The notes: generated by a model not told the origin, from the sequence alone. A DNA stretch of 64,000 nucleotides from Reyranella sp. (GCF_004297405.1 NZ_SCVC01000006.1:62001-126000); one strand, 5' to 3'; shown: positions 32,640 through 40,839, counted from the first letter of the stretch. A program made the numbers and translations.

Positions 32640-32710
32640 CGCGCCAGTAAAGCGCGGAGGTTACTCCGCGCGAACTGGCGCGATCATGACCGCGCGACTG
32701 GAGTCGCGCG
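32640..32710. repeat. Nested and adjacent GC palindromes between convergent genes
   Basis: The outer stem CGCGCCAGT (32640-32648) / ACTGGCGCG (32674-32682) encloses an inner stem GCGCGGAG-GTTA-CTCCGCGC (32652-32671). A third hairpin, CGCGCGACT-GG-AGTCGCGCG, spans 32691-32710. All stems are perfect. It probably serves as a bidirectional terminator or REP element. It shares the core TCATGACC with the repeats around ridA. Confidence 0.65.
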
Positions 32711-32719
32711 CCCCCGGCT

Positions 32720-34765
32720 TTACGCCGCCGCCTGTGCCTTCCAGGGGCCGACGTCGAGGAAGGTGCTCTGGTAGGTGGCACCTTCGCCCATGTCGGTGTA
32801 GCGGTCCGAGCAGAGCATGTTGATCGTGCCGGACACCGCCTCGGACGTCGGGCGCTGGCCGGGGACCAGCAGCACGCCGGGCTGCACCTCGTCGACGACC
32901 TTCAGCATCAGGCCGACCTCGCCGCGTTCGTTGAACACGCGCACCTGGTCGCCATCCTTCAGGCCGCGCTTGGCGGCGTCCTCGGGATGCAGGATGCAGA
33001 AGGGCTGGCCCTCGCGCTTGCGCAGGAAGCCGACGCCGGAGAAGGCGGTGTGCGCCTGGAAGTAGCCTGGCGCCGTCAGCAGGCGCAGCGGCCACTTCTT
33101 GGCGTCCGCCACTTCGGTTGGATCGGGCTGCCAGTCGGGGATCGGCGACAGGCCCTGCTTGGCGAGCTGCTCGGAATAGAATTCCAGCTTGCCCGACGGT
33201 GTCTTGAAGGGCTGACCCTGCCAGTCATGCGCGATGTGGTGCGGCTCACCGGCAAAGAGCTTCGCCGGATCGGCCTTGGCGGCGGGACCGGTCGCGCCCT
33301 TGAACAGTTCTTCGGCCGCCTCGCGCGGCGTGAGGGTGAAGATGCGGTCCTTCACGCCCATGCGCTGCGCCAGCGCCTGAGCGACATGGAAGTTGGAGCG
33401 CGCTTCGCCGGCCGGTTCCGCGGCCTTCTGGCCCCACTGCATCCAGTAGGCGCCGTAGGCGCGATAGAGATCGTCGGTCTCGAGATAGCTCGCGGCCGGC
33501 AGCACGATGTCGGCATAGCGCGCCGTGTCGGTCATGAACGGGTCATGCACGACGGTGAACAGATCCTCGCGACTCAGACCTTTCTGCACCTTGTGCACTT
33601 CCGGGCAGGTCACGGCCGGATTGTTGGCCGAGACATAGAGCGCGCGGAGCGGCGGGTCCTTCATGTTGAGAAGTTCTTCGCCGAGGCGCAGGTGGTTCAC
33701 CATGCGCGCCGTCGCCGGGCCCGAAGGCTTGCGCACGGCGGCGTAGTTGAGATCGCACGACGCGGCCGTCAGCAGCAGCGAGCCGCCACCCTTGACGGCG
33801 TAGTGGCCGGTGACGCCCGGCAGAAGCACCACGGTGCGCAGTGCCTGGCCGCCATTGACGAGGCGGGTCATGCCTTCGCCGAGACGGATGAGGGCGGCCT
33901 TGGCGTTGCCATACATCGCGGCGAACTTCTCGATGTCGGCCACCGAGAGGCCGGTGATCTCGGCGGTGCGCTCCGGCGTGAACCTCGGCAGGACGTCGCG
34001 CTCGACCTTGTCGAAGCCCAAGGTGTGCTGGGCGATGTAGTCGCGGTTGGCGAGGCCGTCACGCACCAGGATGTGCATGACGCCCAACGCGAGCGCGGCA
34101 TCAGTGCCGATGCGGATCGGCAGATAGAGGTCGGCCGCCTTGGCGCTGCGCGTGCGGCGTGGATCGATCACGACGATCGGCATGCCGCGCTGCTTCTTCT
34201 GCGCTTCGGCGAGCGCCCAGAAATGGACGTTGGTGGCCGCAAGGTCAGCGCCCCACGATACGACGAGGTCGGAATGCACGACCGATTCGGGATCGGCGCC
34301 GCCTACGGGGCCCACCGTCACATCCCACGCGGTCTCGCAGCAGGTGTCGCACACCGTGCCGGCCTGCAGGCGCGACGTGCCGAGCGCGTGGAAGAGGCCG
34401 CCGACCAGCCCGCGGTTCATCAGGCCCTGATGGGCGGAGTAGGCGTAACCCAGGATCGCTTCGGGGCCGCTCTCGGCGATGATTGCCTTCCAGCGCGTGG
34501 CGATCTCGTCGAGCGCTTCGTCCCAGGTAATGCGCGTGAACTGGCCCGAACCCTTGGGGCCGCTGCGGCGCAGAGGCGTCGCGATGCGCTCCGGTGAGTT
34601 CACCAGATCGGCGTCGCGGTTGACCTTGCCGCAGGCGAAGCCTGCCGTATAGGGATGGTCGGGGTCGCCCTGGACGCGCACCACCTTGCCGTTATCGACA
34701 TGTGCAATGAGAGAGCACATGTCAGGACAATCGTGCGCACAGACAACTCGTACAGACTTCACCAC
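32720..34765 (-). CDS. Molybdopterin oxidoreductase, DMSO reductase superfamily
   Basis: 681 residues. The N-terminal [4Fe-4S] motif is Cys 9, 13, 17 and 45 (VCAHDCPDMC, FACGKV). The molybdopterin domains follow: PLRRSGPKGSGQFTRITWDEALD, LVVSWGADLAATNVHFW, VVIDPRRTRSAKAADLYLPI, ALYVSANNPAVTCPEVHKV, DIVLPAASYLETDDLYRAYG. The C-terminal cap includes FCILHPEDAAKRGLKDGD. The closest types are formate dehydrogenase-like or BisC-like single-subunit enzymes; substrate unknown. Start GTG at 34765 with GGGAGGC five bases upstream. No electron-transfer subunit is adjacent. Confidence 0.85.
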   Translation of the reverse strand: MVKSVRVVCAHDCPDMCSLIAHVDNGKVVRVQGDPDHPYTAGFACGKVNRDADLVNSPERIATPLRRSGPKGSGQFTRITWDEALDEIATRWKAIIAESGPEAILGYAYSAHQGLMNRGLVGGLFHALGTSRLQAGTVCDTCCETAWDVTVGPVGGADPESVVHSDLVVSWGADLAATNVHFWALAEAQKKQRGMPIVVIDPRRTRSAKAADLYLPIRIGTDAALALGVMHILVRDGLANRDYIAQHTLGFDKVERDVLPRFTPERTAEITGLSVADIEKFAAMYGNAKAALIRLGEGMTRLVNGGQALRTVVLLPGVTGHYAVKGGGSLLLTAASCDLNYAAVRKPSGPATARMVNHLRLGEELLNMKDPPLRALYVSANNPAVTCPEVHKVQKGLSREDLFTVVHDPFMTDTARYADIVLPAASYLETDDLYRAYGAYWMQWGQKAAEPAGEARSNFHVAQALAQRMGVKDRIFTLTPREAAEELFKGATGPAAKADPAKLFAGEPHHIAHDWQGQPFKTPSGKLEFYSEQLAKQGLSPIPDWQPDPTEVADAKKWPLRLLTAPGYFQAHTAFSGVGFLRKREGQPFCILHPEDAAKRGLKDGDQVRVFNERGEVGLMLKVVDEVQPGVLLVPGQRPTSEAVSGTINMLCSDRYTDMGEGATYQSTFLDVGPWKAQAAA

Positions 34766-34804
34766 GCCGCCTCCCGTTGGGTATCGCGGCGCGAGTGTAG
34801 CAGA

Positions 34805-34824
34805 GGCCCGGAAGAAACCGGGCC
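34805..34824 (-). terminator. Hairpin directly after rpmE
   Basis: A 7-bp stem (GGCCCGG / CCGGGCC) with a six-base loop abuts the rpmE stop codon. No T-run follows on the minus strand, so it may be an RNA-stability hairpin or a factor-dependent terminator. Confidence 0.4.
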
Positions 34825-35139
34825 TTACTTCTTCTTGGCTGCGCCCTTAGCCGGCGTTGCTTCCGGTGCTGCGTCCGCCTTGGTGCCCGACCCCTTGAGG
34901 CCGGCGCCCATGGCCGCAGTCGCCGATCCGGTCATGCCGAAGCGATCCTTGAAGCGCTGCACGCGACCGCCACGGTCGATGCTCTGGCGCACGCCCGTCC
35001 AGGCCGGGTGCGTCTTGGGGTCGATATCGAGGCGGAGGCTCGCGCCTTCCTTGCCCCAGGTCGACTTCGTCTCGAAGGACGTTCCGTCCGTCATCACCAC
35101 GGTGATCTTGTGGTAGGCGGGGTGAATCTTCTCTTGCAT
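34825..35139 (-). CDS. rpmE: 50S ribosomal protein L31 with C-terminal extension
   Basis: 104 residues. The first 70 are canonical type A L31 of alphaproteobacteria ([52 protein letters not shown]) and lack the zinc cysteines. The last 33 are an Ala/Lys/Gly/Thr-rich tail ending AAKKK, not part of the usual 70-75 residue protein. It is a component of the large subunit, near the inter-subunit bridge. GGAGA lies before the ATG. Confidence 0.93.
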   Translation of the reverse strand: MQEKIHPAYHKITVVMTDGTSFETKSTWGKEGASLRLDIDPKTHPAWTGVRQSIDRGGRVQRFKDRFGMTGSATAAMGAGLKGSGTKADAAPEATPAKGAAKKK

Positions 35140-35267
35140 GAACTTTCTCCAGCGCTTCAGGGCCGATTACCGACCGGCCTGCGACAGGGCCGCGGGTATA
35201 CAGGCCCGGGGACGCGGCCACAAGTCGGTTGTCCGGGCCTGCCGTGGCCTGTAGACCGGCCCGGATC

Positions 35268-35573
35268 ATGACCGATTCAGCATTCGAAAGCCTCGCCGAC
35301 AGCCTGCTCGCCGCCCTCGAGGAGGCGATCGCCGATCATGCCGATGCTGAACTGCAGGGCGGGGTGCTCACCGTCGAGGGCGATGAGGGCACCTGGATCG
35401 TCAACAAACATGCACCCACCCGGCAAGTCTGGCTGAGTTCGCCCAAGAGCGGGGCGCGGCACTATGCCTTCGCGGCCGATGCCGGGAAGTGGCTGGATAC
35501 GCGCGGCGGCGGCGATCTGCTGGAGGTCCTGTCGGCGGAATTCGGCCTCCCGATCCGCTGGTCGGCCCCATGA
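35268..35573 (+). CDS. cyaY: Frataxin-like iron donor CyaY
   Basis: 101 residues. The fold shows as FESLADSLLAALEEAIADHADAE (acidic helix 1), GGVLTVEGDEGTWIVNKHAPTRQVWLSSP (given in part: TWIVNKHAPTRQVWLSSP) and GARHYAFAA, ending LLEVLSAEFGLPI. It binds iron and modulates Fe-S cluster assembly. ATG 35268 excludes a 13-codon leader with no ribosome site. It is divergent from rpmE and 10 bases before an ABC exporter gene. Confidence 0.88.
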   Translation: MTDSAFESLADSLLAALEEAIADHADAELQGGVLTVEGDEGTWIVNKHAPTRQVWLSSPKSGARHYAFAADAGKWLDTRGGGDLLEVLSAEFGLPIRWSAP

Positions 35574-35583
35574 GGGCAGCGAC

Positions 35584-37344
35584 ATGAAGCGCTTCGGCGG
35601 CCTCGCGCTCCTCGGACCCTATCTCAGGCCCTATCGCGGCCGGACCGTGCTGGCGCTGCTGTCGCTCCTGGTGGCGGCGGGGACGGTGCTGGCCTTCGGC
35701 GCCTGCCTGCGCGCGCTGATCGACCGTGGCTTTGCCCAGGGCCGGCCGGATGTCCTGAACTACGCGCTGGCCTCGCTGCTGGCCGTGGCCGTCGTGCTCG
35801 CCATCGCTTCGGGCGCCCGCTACTACCTCGTCTCCTGGCTGGGCGAGCGCGTGGTCGGCGACCTGCGGCGCGATCTCTTTGCGCATGTCGTGCGGCTGGG
35901 GCCGGCCTGGTTCGAGATCAAGCGCTCCGGCGACGTGATGAGCCGCATCTCGGCCGACGCGCAGCTCATCGAGCAGGTGATCGGCTCCTCGGCCTCGGTC
36001 GCGCTCCGCAACACGCTGATGTGCCTGGGCGGCGTCGTCATGCTGGTGATCACGAACCCCAAGCTCGCGGCCTGGACGCTGGCCGTCGTGCCGCTCACCG
36101 TCGTGCCGATCATCCTGTTTGGCCGCCAAGTGAAGGCGCTGTCGCGCGAGGCGCAGGCGCGCATGGGCGACATGGTTTCCGAAGGTGGCGAAACGCTCGA
36201 TGGCGTGCGCACCGTGCAAGCGTTTGCACAGGAGGATCGTGCGGCCCGTCGTTTCGGCCAGGCGACGGAGCGAGCCTTCGAGGCGGCGGCCCGGCGCATC
36301 TCGCGGCGCGCCATCATGACCACGCTGGTGATCTTCATCGTCTTCTCGGCGGTGGGTTTCCTGCTGTGGATGGGTGGCCATGACGTGCTGACCGGCCGCA
36401 TCAGCGCCGGCGATCTCTCGGCCTTCGTCTTCTACGCCGTGCTGGTCGCAAGCTCGGGTGGCGCGATCAGCGAAACCATCGGCGATCTGCAGCGCGCCTC
36501 GGGCGCGGCGGAGCGGCTGGCCGAGCTGCGCGCCGAACCGCCGTCCATCGCCGAGCCCGTGACGCCCAAGCCGTTGCCGCAGCCTGTGAAGGGCGCCGTC
36601 GCCTTCGACGATGTTTCGTTTCGCTATCCCACGCGACCCGATGCTTTGGCGCTGGACGGCTTCGATCTCAGTGTCGCGCCGGGCGAGACGGTCGCGATCG
36701 TCGGTCCCTCCGGCGCGGGCAAGACGACCGTCTTCAACCTGCTGCTGCGCTTCTACGATCCCGAGAAGGGCGTGGTGCGGCTGGACGGCATCGACGTGCG
36801 CGATCTCAAGCTGAACGATCTCCGCCGTGCGCTGGCGACCGTGCCGCAGGAGCCGGTGCTGTTCAGCACCTCGGTCGCCGAGAACATCCGCTACGGCCGG
36901 CCCGACGCGAGCGACGCCGAGGTCCGTGCGGCTGCCGAAGCTGCATCGGCGCTCAGTTTCATCGAGGCGCTGCCGCAGGGCTTCGCCACCGATCTCGGCG
37001 CGCGCGGCGTGCGCCTGTCGGGCGGCCAGCGCCAGCGCATCGCCATCGCACGAGCGCTGCTTTGCGAGCCTGCCGTGCTGTTGCTGGACGAGGCGACCAG
37101 CGCCCTCGATGCCGAGAGCGAGTTGGCCGTGCAGCAGGCGCTCGACCGGCTGATGCACAAGCGCACCACGTTGGTTATCGCCCATCGGCTGGCGACGGTG
37201 CAGAAGGCCGACCGCATTGTCGTGATCGACCAGGGCAGGGTGGTCGATGTCGGCCGCCATGCCGACCTCGTCCGCCGCGACGGCCTCTACGCCCGCCTGG
37301 CCGAACTCCAGTTCGGCCTCTCCGAGGCCGCGGCGGCGAGTTGA
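35584..37344 (+). CDS. ABC transporter, fused membrane and ATPase domains (MsbA/ABCB-type exporter)
   Basis: 586 residues. Residues 1 to about 320 hold six membrane helices with the exporter motif LGPAWFEIKRSGDVMSRISAD. The ATPase domain follows: PTRPDALALDGFDLSVAPGE, Walker A GPSGAGKTT (about 374), Q-loop TVPQEPVLFSTSVAENIRYG, signature LSGGQRQR (about 478), Walker B LLLDEATSALD and switch IAHRL. It works as a homodimer, probably exporting lipid or a hydrophobic compound. It is next to cyaY, but a functional link is not evident. Confidence 0.9.
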   Translation: MKRFGGLALLGPYLRPYRGRTVLALLSLLVAAGTVLAFGACLRALIDRGFAQGRPDVLNYALASLLAVAVVLAIASGARYYLVSWLGERVVGDLRRDLFAHVVRLGPAWFEIKRSGDVMSRISADAQLIEQVIGSSASVALRNTLMCLGGVVMLVITNPKLAAWTLAVVPLTVVPIILFGRQVKALSREAQARMGDMVSEGGETLDGVRTVQAFAQEDRAARRFGQATERAFEAAARRISRRAIMTTLVIFIVFSAVGFLLWMGGHDVLTGRISAGDLSAFVFYAVLVASSGGAISETIGDLQRASGAAERLAELRAEPPSIAEPVTPKPLPQPVKGAVAFDDVSFRYPTRPDALALDGFDLSVAPGETVAIVGPSGAGKTTVFNLLLRFYDPEKGVVRLDGIDVRDLKLNDLRRALATVPQEPVLFSTSVAENIRYGRPDASDAEVRAAAEAASALSFIEALPQGFATDLGARGVRLSGGQRQRIAIARALLCEPAVLLLDEATSALDAESELAVQQALDRLMHKRTTLVIAHRLATVQKADRIVVIDQGRVVDVGRHADLVRRDGLYARLAELQFGLSEAAAAS

Positions 37345-37354
37345 TCGTTTTCAT

Positions 37355-37375
37355 CCTCCCCCTTGAAGGGGGAGG
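37355..37375. terminator. Bidirectional GC hairpin between convergent operons
   Basis: A 9-bp stem CCTCCCCCT / AGGGGGAGG around TGA, between the ABC exporter stop (37344) and the selenoprotein stop (37382). It resembles the outer hairpins of the ridA-flanking repeats, but occurs alone. Confidence 0.5.
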
Positions 37376-37381
37376 AGAAGA

Positions 37382-37903
37382 TCACGTCCCCAACAGAATC
37401 GGCAGCGCCTGTTCGTAGGCTTTTTCCGCCCGCGCCTTGAGCTCGGGCAAGGTGCAGCTTCCGATGGGATGCTGGACCTTCACGAAGGGATAGTCAGGCA
37501 GGCCGAGCACGCGCGCGATGTTCTTCGCCGTCACTTCGAAGGGTGTGGTGCAGATCACAAGCGCGCGCTTGCCGAGTTGTTCGAAGGTAATGCCGTCGTG
37601 CAGACTGCACGTTGAGCAGGACCCTCAATCTCCCAAACCGGTGACGACGAAGTCGACATCCTGCGCCAGTTTGACCAGCGTGGGCGAGGGGGCTGGCGCG
37701 CTGGCGTTGGACTTCGACGACAACATGCGCACGGTGCAGCCGTGACGCTCGACGAAGAGCTGCGCCACTTCGTTCAGCATCTCCTCGGCGTTGAGCTTGC
37801 CGTTTTCCAGAATGCCGATCCGCGCCCCGTCGAGGCTGGCGAGCGCCGGCGCCCGGAAGGCCTTGCGCTTCGGCGTGGTCGACATCGGTGAATAGAGCTG
37901 CAT
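37382..37903 (-). CDS. UGSC-family selenoprotein (in-frame TGA read as selenocysteine)
   Basis: 173 residues if the TGA at 37627-37625 is read as Sec 93. Residues 1-92 end VVTGLGD. The next codons give U-G-S-C-S-T-C-S-L-H-D-G, then FEQLGKRALVICTTPFEVT, a second Gly-Ser-Cys in HPIGSCTLPELKARAEKAY, and a TGA stop at 37384-37382. The UGSC motif names a known family in which the first position is Sec or Cys, so the reading is expected and not a nonsense mutation. A SECIS-like hairpin lies at 37597-37611. The fold recalls the GrdB/PrdB selenoenzyme subunits. AAGGAG precedes the ATG. It is last in an operon with a 358-residue protein and a Bug receptor. Sec machinery is not in this window. Confidence 0.85.
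37597..37611 (-). promoter_or_regulatory. Bacterial SECIS-like hairpin downstream of the Sec codon
   Basis: Minus strand CGTGCA-GTC-TGCACG, a perfect 6-bp stem, starting 14 bases after the TGA. The stretch TGCAGTCTGCAC closely parallels the E. coli fdhF SECIS apex (TGCAGGTCTGCAC), and the loop GTC begins 19 bases past the TGA, the same distance as in fdhF by my recall of that sequence. It would bind SelB. Confidence 0.75.
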
Positions 37904-37913
37904 CGGCGTCTCC

Positions 37914-38990
37914 TTATGACTTCTGGACGAACGGGGCGATGGGCGCGTGCTGCATCAACGACGAGCGGCCGCGGCTCCACGAGGGAATGAAGCAGGAATG
38001 GCCGCCGGCATCGCCGCCGCCCATGGTGATCAGGATGTCGGCGGGGCCGAGGCCGCGATGGACGAAGCCCTGTTCGACCAGCTTGTGGGCGTCCTTGTCG
38101 TGCTGGCGGTCGTACTCGCGGTCGCGGTACTTGCCGACGCTTTTCATGCCCTCGACCGACCGCTTGGCCAGGCTGAACAGGCAGTCCTGCGCCTGCTCGC
38201 GCGTCCAGCCGGCATCGCCCAGGATGCGCATATGCTCGGGCGCCAGGATCACCACGCTCTGGCCCAAGGTGATGCAGCCGTAGTTCGCCATGGCGTCCGC
38301 GACCGAGCCCAGGATCTGCTCGGGCGTGTTGCCGCCGTGGTTCTCGACGTTGCAGAAGCCGCCGCCGGCAAAGGTCGTGACGCTCGACGTGCCCTTGGCA
38401 TAGCCCTGCGCCTCGCACAGCAGCGGCCAGGGATTGGCGCGGCTACGTTCGGCGATGCAGAAGCTGTATTTGCCCGGATTGCCCTGGGTCGACTTGTCGG
38501 AAATGCCCGGCAGCATCTGGAAGACATTGCGCAGGATCAGGCGCGTGGCGCGGCCGATGGTCGAATTGGCGCGATTGCCGGGGCCGAACAGGTTGACGTC
38601 GGCATTCATGCCGATCTCGTCGACGATGGGGCCGCTGACGACGAGCAGCGGCGCCGAGCCGCCAGTGCTGGCGGTCGAACCATGGAAGTTGAATTCCGTC
38701 CGGTTCATCGCCTCGTAGGCCGCGACCAGCACCGGAAAATGCTCCGGCAGGCAGCCCGCCATGACGGCGTTGACCGCCGCCGCATGCAGCGAGAGATCGA
38801 GCGTGGTCGCCGGATGATGGCAGATGACCGTGTCGGCGGGCCGCGTGTCGGCGGCCAGCATCGCCTTCACGCGATCGACCTGCGGCGGCACCACCGGGAG
38901 GCCATCGGTCCAGCCCTGTTCGTAACAGAAGTCGATCGCGGCCAGCAGGTCGTCGGGGGCTTCGTGAATGCGGGGCGCAACGGCGGCCAT
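37914..38990 (-). CDS. Cysteine-rich conserved protein, partner of the UGSC selenoprotein
   Basis: 358 residues, no signal peptide or membrane helix. It starts MAAVAPRIHEAPDDLLAAI and has WTDGLPVVPPQVDRV, ICHHPATTLDLSLHAAAVNA, GRATRLILRNVFQMLPG, GGGFCNVENHGGNTPEQIL and DILITMGGGDAGGHSC. Nine or more Cys are scattered in conserved-looking motifs. I do not know a biochemical function. It is transcribed 10 bases before the selenoprotein and after a Bug receptor, so it is likely to act with the selenoprotein, perhaps as the substrate-binding or catalytic partner. GAGGAG precedes the ATG. Confidence 0.7.
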   Translation of the reverse strand: MAAVAPRIHEAPDDLLAAIDFCYEQGWTDGLPVVPPQVDRVKAMLAADTRPADTVICHHPATTLDLSLHAAAVNAVMAGCLPEHFPVLVAAYEAMNRTEFNFHGSTASTGGSAPLLVVSGPIVDEIGMNADVNLFGPGNRANSTIGRATRLILRNVFQMLPGISDKSTQGNPGKYSFCIAERSRANPWPLLCEAQGYAKGTSSVTTFAGGGFCNVENHGGNTPEQILGSVADAMANYGCITLGQSVVILAPEHMRILGDAGWTREQAQDCLFSLAKRSVEGMKSVGKYRDREYDRQHDKDAHKLVEQGFVHRGLGPADILITMGGGDAGGHSCFIPSWSRGRSSLMQHAPIAPFVQKS

Positions 38991-39003
38991 CCCTGAGACT
39001 CCT

Positions 39004-39966
39004 CTATTCGATCTTGATGCCGAGCTTCTCGATGAGCTCCTGATACTTCTTGCTCTCGCCCGGCAGCATAGCGGCGAATTCGGCCGGCGTGTTGAAGACG
39101 ACCTCGGAGCCGTCGCTGCTCAGCGCTGTGCGGAATTCCGGAGTCTCGGCGGCCTTCTTCAGCGTGGCGTAGACGCGGTCGATGATGGCGGGCGGTGTGC
39201 CGGCCGGCGCCGCCAGCGCCAGCCATGATTCCTGGACGAAGCCATTGGGCATGGCTTCGAGGAGGGTCGGCACGTCGGGCATCGCCGTCGAGCGCTTCGC
39301 TGAGGTCACGGCCAGCGGCCGCAGCGATCCCTGCTGCGCCAGCCGGACCACCGTCGGCATCGTGGGAAAGGCGACGTTGATCTGCTCGCCCAGCAGGCCG
39401 CGCACGATGTCAGGCGCTCCCTTGTAGGGGACGTGGACATAGTCGATGCCCGTCGCCAGCCGGAAGGCCTGGGCCGACAGGTTCGCCAGGCTGACGATGC
39501 CGCCCGAGCCGTAGTTGAGCTGGCCGGGCTTCGACTTGGCGAGCGCGATGAACTCCGCGACGGTCTTGGCCGGCGAGGAGGGCGGCACGACCATCAGCGA
39601 GGGCAGGCGGGTGATGATCGTGATCGGCGCGAAGTCCTTCAGGCCGTAGCCGGGTTTGGCGTAGAGGAACGGATTGATGACGTGGTTGCCTGTCATCAGC
39701 ATCAGCGTGTAGCCGTCGGGCGTCGCGCGGGCGCCCGCCTCGCCGCCAATGTTGCCGCTGGCGCCGGGCTTGTTGTCGATGATGAACTGCTGGCCCAGCC
39801 CGGCCGTCAGCCGGTCCGCGGCTTGGCGGGCGGCGACGTCAGGCGCGCTGCCGGCAATGTAAGGCACGATGATTTTGACCGGCCGATCCGGATACGGCGC
39901 CTGAGCCTGGATCTTGCCAGCCGCAAGACAGACGGCGGCGAGGGTGAGAAGGGCGGTCCAGCGCAT
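39004..39966 (-). CDS. Bug/TctC-family periplasmic solute receptor of the selenoprotein operon
   Basis: 320 residues. Signal peptide about 1-21 (ending GKIQA-QA), then YPDRPVKIIVPYIAGSAPD, QQFIIDNKPGASGNIGGEAG, ATPDGYTLMLMTGNHVINPF, YVHVPYKGAPDIVRGLLGEQ and VPTLLEAMPNGFVQESW, a complete family pattern. It is the first gene of the minus-strand operon and is followed 13 bases later by the 358-residue gene. It likely captures the small acid that the downstream pair processes (inference). No TctA/TctB genes are adjacent. The 259 bases upstream include an AT-rich stretch (40010-40040) that is the probable promoter region. Confidence 0.88.
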   Translation of the reverse strand: MRWTALLTLAAVCLAAGKIQAQAPYPDRPVKIIVPYIAGSAPDVAARQAADRLTAGLGQQFIIDNKPGASGNIGGEAGARATPDGYTLMLMTGNHVINPFLYAKPGYGLKDFAPITIITRLPSLMVVPPSSPAKTVAEFIALAKSKPGQLNYGSGGIVSLANLSAQAFRLATGIDYVHVPYKGAPDIVRGLLGEQINVAFPTMPTVVRLAQQGSLRPLAVTSAKRSTAMPDVPTLLEAMPNGFVQESWLALAAPAGTPPAIIDRVYATLKKAAETPEFRTALSSDGSEVVFNTPAEFAAMLPGESKKYQELIEKLGIKIE

Positions 39967-40190
39967 CAGTCTACTCCCCCAAAGGTCTCTTTCTTTTCAG
40001 TGTGGTGAGTGATATTTTTAATCTATATTATTAGAGTATTGCTCATGCCTCTTCATCTTAACTCCTGGTGGCCGGCCGCCCTGATCGGCTTCGTCACCCT
40101 GCTCAACAGCCTTCCCGGCCTCTTCCAAGGCTAACCTTCTTGGCCGGCTGCGCGCGACTCTAGCGCGTTGATTGATTCCGCATCTCGCAA

Positions 40191-40216
40191 CTCTATATAA
40201 TGATTATTATATAGAG
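40191..40216. promoter_or_regulatory. Palindromic operator-promoter of the toxin-antitoxin operon
   Basis: CTCTATATAAT and ATTATATAGAG, perfect 11-base arms around GATT. A TATAAT -10 box is embedded in the left arm (40196-40201). The site ends 10 bases before the antitoxin ATG, as expected for an autoregulated antitoxin promoter. Confidence 0.75.
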
Positions 40217-40225
40217 GTCAGGTTG

Positions 40226-40453
40226 ATGCTGAAATTCAAGGTGACCACGGTCGGCGCCTCCGCTGGGTTCATTCTGACGAAGGAGGCCATGGCGCGTCTC
40301 AAGGTCCAGAAAGGCGACACGGTCTATCTGACCGAAGCGCCGGACGGCAGCTATCGCCTGACGCCGTACAATCCGGACTTCGAGCGCCAGATGAGTCTTG
40401 CCGAAGACATCATGCGCGAGGATAGAGACGTCCTCCGCGCCTTAGCGAAATGA
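40226..40453 (+). CDS. AbrB-type antitoxin of a Doc toxin
   Basis: 75 residues. An N-terminal SpoVT/AbrB-like DNA-binding fold (KFKVTTVGASAGFILTKEAM, QKGDTVYLTEAPDGSYRLT) is followed by a C-terminal tail (FERQMSLAEDIMREDRDVLR) that would bind and block the toxin. ATG 40226 follows GAGGTCAGG. The stop overlaps the toxin start (ATGA). Confidence 0.85.
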   Translation: MLKFKVTTVGASAGFILTKEAMARLKVQKGDTVYLTEAPDGSYRLTPYNPDFERQMSLAEDIMREDRDVLRALAK

Positions 40454-40836
40454 CTGTCTGGCGCTGGATCTCTCCGGAAGTTCTCCATGCAATCCATGAC
40501 CGGCAGATCGCCGAGCATGGCGGTCCCGACGGTGTGCGAGACAGCGGCGCCATAGAGTCGGCACTGGCCCGACCGCGAAATCTCGCTGCCTATGGCAAGC
40601 CCGACGCGGCCGATCTGGCTGCCGCCTATGCCTACGGCCTCGCGCGTAATCATGGGTTTGTTGACGGCAACAAGCGGGCGGCGTGGGTCGCCGCGCGTCT
40701 GTTCCTCGCCGACAACGGCTACCGTCTTCGCTTCGATCCTGCCGATGCGGTCAGGACTGTGGAAGCGCTCGCCGCCGACACGCTGGACGAGGCCCAACTG
40801 GCCGCATGGTTTCGAGACCGACTCGAGAAGCCGTAG
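40450..40836 (+). CDS. Death-on-curing (Doc) family toxin, Fic fold
   Basis: 128 residues. The Fic motif HGFVDGNKR (residues 68-76) is complete, including the catalytic His and the phosphate-binding loop. Also seen are GGPDGVRDSGAIESALARP and AAYAYGLARN. Doc toxins phosphorylate EF-Tu and stop translation; other Fic proteins transfer AMP. It is coupled to its antitoxin by ATGA. Confidence 0.9.
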   Translation: MTVWRWISPEVLHAIHDRQIAEHGGPDGVRDSGAIESALARPRNLAAYGKPDAADLAAAYAYGLARNHGFVDGNKRAAWVAARLFLADNGYRLRFDPADAVRTVEALAADTLDEAQLAAWFRDRLEKP

Positions 40837-40839
40837 GAG

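Noticed and set aside
37625-37903. Reading the TGA at 37627-37625 as a true stop or nonsense mutation
   Set aside because: The continuing frame gives the family UGSC motif, conserved-looking downstream residues and a SECIS-like hairpin at the expected distance.
40045-40134. 29-codon hydrophobic ORF starting MPLHLNSWWP in the gap upstream of the toxin-antitoxin genes
   Set aside because: No ribosome site and no family recognised; too short to support from sequence alone.
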